Positions 28,586-36,364 of a stretch of 64,000 nucleotides of DNA are shown piece by piece (positions within the stretch are counted from its first letter, which is position 1; each line of letters begins with the position of its first letter). The DNA comes from Leptospira abararensis (GTDB lineage: Bacteria > Spirochaetota > Leptospiria > Leptospirales > Leptospiraceae), in NCBI RefSeq assembly GCF_016918735.1, contig NZ_JAFFPR010000054.1:68979-132978 (forward strand). Reading direction: 5' to 3'. A program made the position numbers and the translations under genes. The notes under the pieces are model-generated. The model was given only the letters and a program-made list of their open reading frames with translations. It did no database searches and had not been told where the DNA came from.

Positions 28586-29432
28586 TCATTATATGTATTT
28601 GTTCCTCCTCTCGTTCCCGAGTGAGTTCCGTAAGAAAGAATTGTAAGTCCATTTTTACTGATTGGATTTGTTCATCTGTATCTTGTAGATCACTTAGAAT
28701 TTTTGAAAGGGGAATATAGTTTTTATAATTGGATTCATTCAATGCAGTTTCACGGAAATCTAAAATTAATGATGAATTTTTGATCATCAAATCCCAGTTA
28801 AACGGTAGAAAACTAGAGGCAATTACGATGGCTTCCACACCTGGTTTGTAGTCTTCCCAATGGTGAGTCGTGATAGAATATTCTTTCTGTAATTCGGCCA
28901 TTTTTGTTTGGTTTCGACCGATGAGGCGAACTTCCTTTTCTTTGGAAACAAGATAAGGAAGGATGGAATTGGCAAGTTTGCCTGTTCCAAGTAGAGTTAC
29001 TGACTTATGTTTTTGTAGATAAGAATCAGCCACGCTGCCATAAGTTTGTCTACCAATTCCAGTTAAGTATTTGGAGCGAATTTGTTTTGTATGTTCTAAA
29101 ATTTGATCGCGTAGTCGTAATAGAGAGAGTGCAAATGTAGATTCAGTTGCTCTTTCTTCTCGGAATCGATCTCGAAACTGAGCTTGGATTTCTGATTCTC
29201 CAAAGAGTTTGGATCTAAGTCCTGAAACCACTTCTAAGAGAAAGCGGTATGCCTCAAATCCGTGAAAAACTTCATAACCTTTGTAAAAACGTTCGGATTC
29301 CGTAATCGGAAACAATCGTCGGTCCCCAAATGCTATGGATCTTTGGCATGTTTGCCAAACCTCTAGACCTGCTTCGTCTAAAGAGTTATTAGTGGGATCA
29401 TTTGAATGTAATAGAATCAGGTTTGACCACAT
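28560..29432 (-). CDS. hemA: Glutamyl-tRNA reductase, short form
   Basis: A 290-residue glutamyl-tRNA reductase that reduces Glu-tRNA to glutamate-1-semialdehyde, the first committed C5 haem step. The catalytic Cys is C29 in WQTCQRS (in place of the usual S/T-C-N-R). FLLEVVSGLRSKLFGESEIQAQ is the conserved substrate/NADPH block, and VTLLGTGKLANSIL is the NADPH-binding loop. It is about 130 residues shorter than typical HemA (about 420) and lacks most of the C-terminal dimerisation helices. It is the first gene of the hem operon, divergent from msrB. A 19-bp palindrome at 29504-29522 lies in the shared promoter region. Confidence 0.88.
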   Translation of the reverse strand: MWSNLILLHSNDPTNNSLDEAGLEVWQTCQRSIAFGDRRLFPITESERFYKGYEVFHGFEAYRFLLEVVSGLRSKLFGESEIQAQFRDRFREERATESTFALSLLRLRDQILEHTKQIRSKYLTGIGRQTYGSVADSYLQKHKSVTLLGTGKLANSILPYLVSKEKEVRLIGRNQTKMAELQKEYSITTHHWEDYKPGVEAIVIASSFLPFNWDLMIKNSSLILDFRETALNESNYKNYIPLSKILSDLQDTDEQIQSVKMDLQFFLTELTREREEEQIHIMNGWEDLLV

Positions 29433-29503
29433 AAATTTATTCTATCAAATACAGAGTTCCAACTGTCACAAGATTGTCAGTCTCTAAAAAAATAAAATAT
29501 GAT

Positions 29504-29522
29504 ATTGAAACTAAGTCTCAAT
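29504..29522. promoter_or_regulatory. Near-perfect palindrome between hemA and msrB
   Basis: ATTGAAACTAAGTCTCAAT is a 19-bp dyad in which eight of nine base pairs match around a central A. It lies 13 nt before the msrB ATG and 71 nt before hemA. The length and symmetry suit a dimeric repressor of the Fur/PerR or TetR kind, but no consensus I know matches exactly. Confidence 0.5.
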
Positions 29523-29535
29523 TAATGAGGAATGG

Positions 29536-29922
29536 ATGATTATGAGCGAAGAAAAATGGAAAGAAAAACTCACTCCCTTACAATACCAAGTAACACGTGA
29601 AAAGGGCACCGAACGACCGTTTAGTGGTGAATACTACGAACATAAAGAGAAAGGAACCTACCTTTGTGTTTGTTGTGGAGAAGCATTATTTTCTTCTCAT
29701 GCTAAGTATGACTCAGGAAGCGGTTGGCCGAGTTATTACGAACCGGTTCGAAAAGAAGCTGTGGCAACAGATACTGACCAGAGCCATGGGATGGTAAGGA
29801 CGGAAATCCACTGCCAGAATTGTGGGGCACATCTCGGCCACGTATTTCCTGACGGGCCTAAACCAACGGGGTTACGGTATTGTGTGAATTCAGCTTCTCT
29901 TAAGTTTCAGAGAGAAGTTTAA
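29536..29922 (+). CDS. msrB: Peptide-methionine (R)-S-oxide reductase
   Basis: A 128-residue enzyme that repairs methionine-R-sulfoxide in proteins. The zinc site is formed by C44/C47 (CVCC) and C93/C96 (CQNC). The catalytic Cys is C116 in [11 protein letters not shown], and the substrate-binding [10 protein letters not shown] and [17 protein letters not shown] blocks are complete. No signal peptide, so it is cytoplasmic. The start ATG 29536 follows GAGGAATGG; an in-frame ATG at 29542 is also possible. It is divergent from the hem operon with a palindrome between them. Confidence 0.95.
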   Translation: MIMSEEKWKEKLTPLQYQVTREKGTERPFSGEYYEHKEKGTYLCVCCGEALFSSHAKYDSGSGWPSYYEPVRKEAVATDTDQSHGMVRTEIHCQNCGAHLGHVFPDGPKPTGLRYCVNSASLKFQREV

Positions 29923-29986
29923 AAAAAGATCCGGAATCGGGTTTTGCCGGTTCCATCTGATCTGGTCTGAGGGAAAAAGGTTCGGG

Positions 29987-30415
29987 TTACTCTTTTAGCC
30001 AGGATACCTCGATACAACCCTCTGGCTTTCGGCTATCGGGAACTACGGCACCCAAATTGACTCCGATGCGAAGGGCAATCCGTTTGGCAAGGTGGGAATA
30101 CTGATTTGCCTCACACCGGTTTCCCAGCCGAGATTCTAATTTAGAAATTTGTAAAAGAAGGCCCGCATTCCCCTCGGATTCTTTCATTCCGATGGCATGT
30201 TTGAGTTGGATGGCTTTTTTTAAATCTTCTCTGGCGGAAATCAGTTCGTTGGTTTCCATTTTCTGGATGGCTCTTTCTTCGAGGCTCGCAATCACAGTAG
30301 GAATGCGAGACAATCGAGTGGTTTTCAGGATGTCTTCGGCAGATTCATCCAGGACGGGATTTGCATGCAAACCAAAGGATATGATGAAAAGTATAGCAGT
30401 TTGGTATTTGATCAT
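29987..30415 (-). CDS. Unknown exported protein with TPR-like helices
   Basis: A 142-residue protein with a signal peptide (MIKYQTAILFIISFGLHA, likely cleavage after A18) and a helical mature part. The segment AREDLKKAIQLKHAIGMKESEGNAGLLLQISKLESRLG resembles tetratricopeptide repeats. Two cysteines near the C-terminus (NRCEANQY and EGCIEVSW) could form a disulfide in the periplasm. No family assigned. It stands alone between msrB and rnpB, convergent with msrB. Confidence 0.65.
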   Translation of the reverse strand: MIKYQTAILFIISFGLHANPVLDESAEDILKTTRLSRIPTVIASLEERAIQKMETNELISAREDLKKAIQLKHAIGMKESEGNAGLLLQISKLESRLGNRCEANQYSHLAKRIALRIGVNLGAVVPDSRKPEGCIEVSWLKE

Positions 30416-30518
30416 ACAATCGGAGCCTCACTGACTCCCTAGGGATACTGAATGCATATTTTGTGCCAATTAGAAGAAATACTCATAGACGATATTGTAT
30501 CTAACTTTCCAATGAAAC

Positions 30519-30866
30519 TGACTCTGGCCGAGCGATCGCCTTTTTCTCTCCTTCTGGAGAGAAAGGGGAGGAAAGTCCGGACACTAGGGGACAATCGGAC
30601 CGAGTAACACTTGGGCTTTCGGATTCCAGAAATGGGGCCTGAGGGACGGAAAGTGCAACAGAAAGGATACCGCCTACTTCGGTAGGTAAGGGTGAAATGG
30701 TGGGGTAAGAGCCCACCGCTCTATTTGTAAAAATAGAGGCTTGGTAAACCCTCCGATGTGCAATCTCAAGTAAACAACCGTTATGAGCTTGTCCCGCCAG
30801 GTTGTGGGTAGAGAGCATTAGATAAATGATCGCATAGAACAGAATCCGGCTTATGGGCCAGAGTCA
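30519..30866 (+). ncRNA. rnpB: RNase P RNA (catalytic subunit)
   Basis: The universal cores are present: GAGGAAAGTCCGGAC at 30568-30582 (P4 and flanking) and ACAGAATCCGGCTTA at 30839-30853. The 5' end TGACTCTGGCC (30519-30529) pairs perfectly with GGCCAGAGTCA (30856-30866) to form P1, which fixes the ends to within a few nucleotides. A hairpin with CTTTTTCTCTCC/GGAGAGAAAGG suits P3. A T-run from 30869 follows and could serve as terminator. It matures the 5' ends of tRNAs. The 348-nt length is normal for type A RNA. Confidence 0.95.
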
Positions 30867-32410
30867 CCTTTTTTTAAAATGGTTTGGATCACTTCTTCTT
30901 CGTTAGGTGGATAGAATACACAAACCAAACTTCTGATTTTTAGAATTGTTTCCGCTAAAAGAGTTCTGGTTTCCATTTTGTCCCAGCTCTCAAATCCAAT
31001 AAGGACACCACAGGTTTCTTCCATACCAACAAATTCTTGGCATGAATAATTTCTCATAGAGTTTTCATCTAAAAATTGTTTTAATCCAGTTTTTGCTATT
31101 GATTCATCTGATGGATAGATAACCACAATTTCATCGTTTTCCACTTCCAAAACTTTTTTTGCATATCCAAAACACCATCGAATTTGATCCGTTAGGTCTT
31201 CATCTGCTTTTATGAATTGGATGTCGGAAAGGTTACTCTGTATAGGGGATTCTGAAAAATCATTGAGTAGAGTATTGGCAAAATTAACTATTTCGGGAGA
31301 GTTTCTTATATTGCGGTTAATATCCCAAACATGAATGGGAAGTGAATTCCAATAGTTTAACATTGGTGACTCTAGGTATTTGAATCGCCTAGAAATAAAG
31401 AGGATCCAATTTTTATTTTCCCAAAAGTATTTAGATAGATATAGAAAAATTTCTTTTTCAGGAGTTTGATCTAAAACTTCTTCAATCCCGTCTGAAATGA
31501 GAAGATCAAAATTGTTATGATTGATTTCTGTAATTTTGTTAATGAGTTCAATGTTTTCTTTTTCTGGAATGTTTATTAGCTCCTCTTTCCAAATTTCGTA
31601 AAGTGCTTTGGCTCCTTGCCACAACAATACTTTTTTACCAATACGAGCATTTCTTAATGCTAACTCTCCAGCAAGGATCGATTTTCCTGAGCCTGTACTT
31701 CCAAACACAAGATTGTGTGCGTAGTTGTTGATTCCGTCCACCAATTCAAATTGTTCTTTTGTAAAAAATAACAAATTCTCTTCTTCTTTTTCTTTTTGTG
31801 AACGAAAGGTCTGGAAAAAGTTGAGATTTTTTTTGATAATCTCATGGGCTTTGACAAGTACTGACTCTGGCAGAGGTTCTCTGTTGTAACGAAAGAGAAT
31901 CGATTCCAGAATTGAATTTAAATCGATACCATCTTCTACTTCTTTCCCACCAAACACATACAAATGTCTGTCATTTGGTAAGTGAAATTCTTTTCTTTCA
32001 TTTTTTAAAAAGAAGATAGCACTATCATAATAATCGATAGGAAACAAATCCACTAGTTGGTTGTGGTTTTTAAAAAACTCCCGGACTAGATCCCTTTGGG
32101 TGACCACCTGTTCGATGGGACTTGTGTAAGCCTTACCTTGGACAGATTTCCAATCTCTCTCTCGCACATTATAAAATTCCCATTCCCCTTTTTTTTGCCT
32201 CCACTTCCCATTTTTTAATTCGATGGTGATGACCCCGTATAGTGAGACCACAAGGAAGTCGATTTCTCGCATAGGGACATCTGGAGTGATGAGGGTGATT
32301 GAATAATAGATATTACAAGGAATGCGGATTTCCTTGGAAAAACGGCTGTAAAAATGGGACTCGAGCGAAACATCTTTCGCTTTTCCGTGAAACTGTTTTG
32401 GATAGATCAT
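30851..32410 (-). CDS. NERD-domain protein with P-loop ATPase
   Basis: A 519-residue protein. An N-terminal NERD (nuclease-related) domain has EID at residues 49-51 and the E64-x-K66 pair in ITIELKNGKW, the usual restriction-endonuclease-like acidic/lysine set. After a linker, a P-loop GSTGSGKS is at 236-243 followed by a DUF2075/UvrD-like ATPase region (LLISDGIEEVLDQ as Walker B, residues about 298-310). The architecture suggests DNA or RNA processing, possibly defence or repair; the function is not known. Its last codons and TAA stop lie inside the 3' end of rnpB on the opposite strand. Confidence 0.75.
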   Translation of the reverse strand: MIYPKQFHGKAKDVSLESHFYSRFSKEIRIPCNIYYSITLITPDVPMREIDFLVVSLYGVITIELKNGKWRQKKGEWEFYNVRERDWKSVQGKAYTSPIEQVVTQRDLVREFFKNHNQLVDLFPIDYYDSAIFFLKNERKEFHLPNDRHLYVFGGKEVEDGIDLNSILESILFRYNREPLPESVLVKAHEIIKKNLNFFQTFRSQKEKEEENLLFFTKEQFELVDGINNYAHNLVFGSTGSGKSILAGELALRNARIGKKVLLWQGAKALYEIWKEELINIPEKENIELINKITEINHNNFDLLISDGIEEVLDQTPEKEIFLYLSKYFWENKNWILFISRRFKYLESPMLNYWNSLPIHVWDINRNIRNSPEIVNFANTLLNDFSESPIQSNLSDIQFIKADEDLTDQIRWCFGYAKKVLEVENDEIVVIYPSDESIAKTGLKQFLDENSMRNYSCQEFVGMEETCGVLIGFESWDKMETRTLLAETILKIRSLVCVFYPPNEEEVIQTILKKGDSGP

Positions 32411-32453
32411 TTTTTAGTTCTGCAAACTGACCACCGGTGTTTCCATTGGTGAT

Positions 32454-33059
32454 ATGAAACTGATACCACCAACCTTAATTTTCTGCCTATTGTTTTGTGC
32501 CTGTGCCGGTGGGAATATTAAAATAAAGATTCGGCCTGACCTCTCTGGTGATCTCGTTTTATATCAGAAAAAAATTACAAAAAAAACTTCAGGGGTTTTC
32601 TTCGGTTCCGGCCTAAAACCTGTCGGCGAACTGGAGATCAGTATCAAAGAGAGGGCTTATCAATTTTCCAATTATACCCATATACTACCTCCCGGATTTC
32701 GGTTCATTGAATTTACAGAAGACCAAACAAAAGAAATCCAATTGGTTGTGGATACAAGTAAGTCCTCTCCACTTTTGAAAGCTTTGGAAATCAACCGAGA
32801 GGAAATTGATTCTATTTTAAAAGAGGCGAAACTTAGAGATGATTTACTTCGCTTTAATACTCTTGTGGAATTCATTCAGTTTGAAGTCCAGTTTCCCTTT
32901 CCCATTAAAAAAGTAAAATTTGCAGACCCAAGGACTCCGGGTGAGTGGACGGCAAGGTTAGACAGTAACGAAAAGATGATTGTGAATATTCCCTTACATT
33001 CCGTTTGGGCTAGTGAACACCAACTAACAACAATTCAGATATATCCAGATTCGAATTAA
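32454..33059 (+). CDS. Putative lipoprotein
   Basis: A 201-residue protein with a lipoprotein signal peptide: MKLIPPTLIFCLLFCACAGG, where the lipobox is L-F-C-A-C and the lipidated Cys is C17 (C15 is less likely). The mature part is beta-rich with repeated amphipathic strands (IKIKIRPDLSGDLVLYQKK and LVEFIQFEVQFPFPIKKVKF). A membrane location facing the periplasm or cell surface is expected. No family recognised. It is divergent from the NERD gene and converges with the siroheme gene, overlapping it by 4 bp. Confidence 0.75.
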   Translation: MKLIPPTLIFCLLFCACAGGNIKIKIRPDLSGDLVLYQKKITKKTSGVFFGSGLKPVGELEISIKERAYQFSNYTHILPPGFRFIEFTEDQTKEIQLVVDTSKSSPLLKALEINREEIDSILKEAKLRDDLLRFNTLVEFIQFEVQFPFPIKKVKFADPRTPGEWTARLDSNEKMIVNIPLHSVWASEHQLTTIQIYPDSN

Positions 33060-33649
33060 GGTTTGTGAAAGTATTTAGAATTTAAATTTTGAACTATTTC
33101 TTTTAAAACCTTTCTTCTTTCCGCATTTTCGGGAAGGATTTCTTTTAAGTTCCTTCGCATAAGAAAAAGTGTTTCCATAAGTTCGTGGTCTTCTTCGGGA
33201 AGAATTTCTTCAAAGAGTTTACGTAAAGTAGAAGACACTCCTGCAAATTTCCCATCGGTTGAAATTGCAAATTGAACAGGACCAATGGATACCGATGAGG
33301 AGGAGTAAAAATCGCAATTTTTGGGATCGTCCACGGAGTTTACCCAAATCCCTTTTTCTTTGGCAGTTTTTCGAAAATTTCGATTGGTATCGGGATCACT
33401 TGTTGCTAAAAAAATAATATCACGATGGTTTAAATCTTCTTCTAGAACCGCACGTTGTTCTACTGTGATGTTTTGGTATTTGTTTAAAAAGGATTTTACT
33501 TCTTCGCTGAAATCAATCGAGATCACATGGAGTTTGGCTCCAGTAAATTCAAGACCGACCAATTTTTCTAAACAAGCATTCCCACCACCAACGATCAAAA
33601 TATTTTTGTTTTCTAAGTTTAAAAAAATGGGATATTTTTTGAAATTCAT
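33056..33649 (-). CDS. Precorrin-2 dehydrogenase / sirohydrochlorin ferrochelatase (Met8/CysG N-terminal type)
   Basis: A 197-residue enzyme that oxidises precorrin-2 with NAD+ and can insert iron to give siroheme, the cofactor of CysI. NILIVGGGNACLEKLVGL is the NAD-binding Rossmann motif. The active-site block VNSVDDPKNCDFYSSSSVSIGP contains the conserved Asp and the IATSTDGKxAGVSSTLRKLFEE-type continuation. It is encoded separately from the methyltransferase, unlike enterobacterial CysG, which fuses both. ATGA overlap with cobA upstream shows coupled translation. Confidence 0.9.
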   Translation of the reverse strand: MNFKKYPIFLNLENKNILIVGGGNACLEKLVGLEFTGAKLHVISIDFSEEVKSFLNKYQNITVEQRAVLEEDLNHRDIIFLATSDPDTNRNFRKTAKEKGIWVNSVDDPKNCDFYSSSSVSIGPVQFAISTDGKFAGVSSTLRKLFEEILPEEDHELMETLFLMRRNLKEILPENAERRKVLKEIVQNLNSKYFHKP

Positions 33650-34431
33650 TCTGCAAATAAACTTGTGATTGTAGATTTTTGAATTTTAACTTTTTTATCA
33701 AGCAAGGGACGAATTGCTTCTCCCACGTACAGGATTCCAGGTCCGGATGATTGTTTTTGAATACCATCTAACAGAGTATCTGCGAGAGTGGATGCGGAAT
33801 AAGTTGGATTTAAACTTCCTACATTTTCCGCAAGCACAATGGGAGTGGTTCCTTTGATTCCTTTTTGGATTAGTCGTTCTGCAAGTTCCCTTGTTTTTTT
33901 ACTACCCATAAGAATGACAATGGTTCCTAAAAAATTTTCCATTCCGATCCAACTCCGTTCATCTTCCAAGATGGTATGTCCATCGAGGATAATGATTTGT
34001 CTGGAGATCCCACGAACGGTGAGAGAGAGGCCTAAGTCAGCGACACCCGTGGTTACAGAACTCACACCGGGTATGACTTCGAAAGAAATCCCTGCTTCTT
34101 CCAGGCTTTGGGTTTCTTCGGCAAGCCTCCCAAAAATGGAAGCATCTCCCCCTTTTAAGCGCACCACGCGTTTTCCTTGGGAGGCAAATTCGACTAATAA
34201 AGAATTAATCTCTTTTTGGGTGCGGGAGTGTTCGTCTGCCCTTTTTCCCACATAAAGGATCTGGGCATACTCTGGAAATAGGTCTAAAAATTCGGGGTCA
34301 AGCAGGGCATCGTAGAGAATGACATCGGCGGATTCGATTCGATTTCGGCCACGGAGGGTCAAAAGGTCGATAGGGCCTGGGCCACCACTCACAAAACTGA
34401 CAAATCCATGTTCTGTCTTATTGGAGGACAT
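33646..34431 (-). CDS. cobA: Uroporphyrinogen-III C-methyltransferase
   Basis: A 261-residue SAM-dependent enzyme that methylates uroporphyrinogen III at C2 and C7 to precorrin-2, the branch point from haem to siroheme. Signatures are FVSGGPGPIDLLTLRG, ADVILYDAL, VRLKGGDASIFGR and the late GGxxQ-like PGILYVGEAI segment. Together with the downstream dehydrogenase it supplies siroheme to sulfite reductase, which is encoded divergently 165 bp away. The substrate comes from the hem genes at 21-29 kb. Confidence 0.93.
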   Translation of the reverse strand: MSSNKTEHGFVSFVSGGPGPIDLLTLRGRNRIESADVILYDALLDPEFLDLFPEYAQILYVGKRADEHSRTQKEINSLLVEFASQGKRVVRLKGGDASIFGRLAEETQSLEEAGISFEVIPGVSSVTTGVADLGLSLTVRGISRQIIILDGHTILEDERSWIGMENFLGTIVILMGSKKTRELAERLIQKGIKGTTPIVLAENVGSLNPTYSASTLADTLLDGIQKQSSGPGILYVGEAIRPLLDKKVKIQKSTITSLFAE

Positions 34432-34555
34432 ATCTGTTATACCTTGCGATATTGTTATAAATAGTCAAGTGAATGGCTAATTATTTCTACAAAATCTCCA
34501 TTTTTTTGGTTTACTCGGGGTGTATCTCTGGGGAAAGATTCAATTTATCAGACTT

Positions 34556-34580
34556 TTTGGATGTTTTACTGGAATCCAAA
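34556..34580. promoter_or_regulatory. Inverted repeat before cysJ
   Basis: TTTGGAT (34556-34562) and ATCCAAA (34574-34580) form a perfect 7-bp dyad with 11-nt spacer, ending 16 nt before the cysJ ATG in the divergent cobA-cysJ region. It could be an operator or a leader hairpin. It differs from the CGTCCAAT-N9-ATTGGACG site before cysH. Confidence 0.35.
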
Positions 34581-34596
34581 TCAAAAATAGGTTTTT

Positions 34597-36357
34597 ATGC
34601 TATCCGATGAGAAACGCAATCGATTTTTACAATTACTGAAGGAATCCACAAAAGACGAATGGGTATGGATGTCTGGATACTTGGCTGCCATTACCCAAGC
34701 AAGCATTGCGGGGAGCAGTGTCGATGTTTCTTTAACCCCTCCAGTAAGCATTGATTCGGGAACGGAAGGAAATTTAAAAACCCAACCCATCCAATGCAGC
34801 GTTGTGTATGGAACAGAAACCGGAAATTCCAAAAAACTCGGAACAGAGCTTGTTAAAAAATTAAAAGAACTAGGTGTATCGGCAAAACTCAAAAGTACAG
34901 ATACATACAAAGCCAAGGACCTAAAAGAAGAAGAGTATTTATTCGTCATTGTATCCACTCATGGAGACGGGGAACCACCGCAGGCAGCCAAACCATTCAT
35001 CCAAATTTTGGTAGACTCAAAAGAATCCTTATCAAAAGTTAAATTCGCCGTACTAGGATTAGGTGATACGAGTTATCCATTATTTTGCCAAACCGGTGAA
35101 GATGTAGATTCGATGCTTTCCAAATTAGGTGCAGAAAGAATCCAACCTCTTGGAAAATGTGACGTTGATTTTGATCTTGTTGCTAAACCTTGGATGAGTG
35201 AACTTATTTCCAAACTAAATACTCACTCAAAAACTGCCACTTCACAAACTTCTAAACCAACACAAGCTCCTGCTGCGAAACCTGCGTCTGGAGGAAAGGT
35301 GGTTTATGAAGGTTCCGTGGTTACCAATATTGTTTTAAATGATGTAGGGGCTAGTAAATCCACAAGACATATCGAAATCAAAACAACTGTTCCCATCGAT
35401 TACCAACCAGGAGACAGTGCAGGTTTTCTTGCTTACAATCGTGATGAAGAAGTGAATCGTATTCTATCTTTATTAAAAACTGATCGTGAGACTCGTGTTA
35501 CCTATAAAGGGGAAACATGGATGGCTTATGATTTGTTCCGAAAAAAAGTATCAGTTCGTTTTTTACCTGATCGAGTCATTCAGAAATATGCAGGACTTGT
35601 GGGAAAAGAAATCCCTTCTGGAAAAACAGACTTAGATGTACTTCTCACCCTACATACTTCGGAAAATAAACTAGAACTACAATCATTAGTAGATATTTTA
35701 GAACCGATTGTACCTCGATATTATTCTATCGCTTCCAGTCCATCTGCCCATGGTGAAGATGAAGTCCACCTAACAGTTGCTGAAGTAGAAATCGAAACCT
35801 TTACTGGCCTTAAATCTGGTTTTTGTTCTGGATTTTTAGCGGAATTAAAGGAAGGGGATGTGGTTCCTTTCTTTATCCAAAGAAACAATTCCTTCCGATT
35901 GCCAAGTCCCGATACAGATATCATTATGATTGGACCAGGAACAGGAATTGCTCCTTTTCGAAGTTTTTTATTTGAAAGAGAACAAAATTCTGGGAATGGA
36001 AGGAACTGGTTATTTTTTGGAGAACGAAACTTTGTCTCCGATTTTTATTACCAAACAGAACTTTTGGAATTAATGGATACGGGCGTATTGCATAAGTTAA
36101 ATGCCGCCTTCTCTAGAGATACAAAACAAAAAGTGTATGTGCAAGATCGTATGGGTGAAAATGCAGCAGAACTTTTGAAGTGGATCGAAAACGGAGCAGT
36201 GATTTATCTTTGCGGCTCCAAAGATCCTATGAGTAAAGACGTCGACCGCAAACTCATTGAAATTTTAACAGAGAGAACGTTTGATACAGAAAAAGATGCT
36301 TCCGATTATCTAAAAGAATTGGAAGAAATGGGTCGCTACATTAAGGACGTTTACTGA
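34597..36357 (+). CDS. cysJ: Sulfite reductase [NADPH] flavoprotein alpha-component
   Basis: A 586-residue diflavin reductase that passes electrons from NADPH through FAD and FMN to CysI. The FMN/flavodoxin domain (about residues 68-210) starts with VVYGTETGNSKKLGTEL. A Ser/Thr/Ala/Pro-rich linker (about 210-230) follows, then the FAD domain with RYYSIASSP. The NADPH domain has IMIGPGTGIAPFRSFL and YLCGSKDPMSKDV, ending in aromatic Tyr. The N-terminal ~65 residues are extra relative to the flavodoxin core. cysI follows 7 nt downstream, so the two subunits are co-expressed. Confidence 0.93.
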   Translation: MLSDEKRNRFLQLLKESTKDEWVWMSGYLAAITQASIAGSSVDVSLTPPVSIDSGTEGNLKTQPIQCSVVYGTETGNSKKLGTELVKKLKELGVSAKLKSTDTYKAKDLKEEEYLFVIVSTHGDGEPPQAAKPFIQILVDSKESLSKVKFAVLGLGDTSYPLFCQTGEDVDSMLSKLGAERIQPLGKCDVDFDLVAKPWMSELISKLNTHSKTATSQTSKPTQAPAAKPASGGKVVYEGSVVTNIVLNDVGASKSTRHIEIKTTVPIDYQPGDSAGFLAYNRDEEVNRILSLLKTDRETRVTYKGETWMAYDLFRKKVSVRFLPDRVIQKYAGLVGKEIPSGKTDLDVLLTLHTSENKLELQSLVDILEPIVPRYYSIASSPSAHGEDEVHLTVAEVEIETFTGLKSGFCSGFLAELKEGDVVPFFIQRNNSFRLPSPDTDIIMIGPGTGIAPFRSFLFEREQNSGNGRNWLFFGERNFVSDFYYQTELLELMDTGVLHKLNAAFSRDTKQKVYVQDRMGENAAELLKWIENGAVIYLCGSKDPMSKDVDRKLIEILTERTFDTEKDASDYLKELEEMGRYIKDVY

Positions 36358-36364
36358 GGTAATC

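Noticed and set aside
30501..30818. Open frame of about 105 codons on the minus strand
   Set aside because: It lies within rnpB, whose conserved cores and P1 pairing are unmistakable; the frame is chance.
34441..34495. Repeated TGTTATA and TTTCTACAA words in the cobA-cysJ region, also near 40051-40080
   Set aside because: Short AT-rich words with different positions relative to genes; no consistent operator could be defined.
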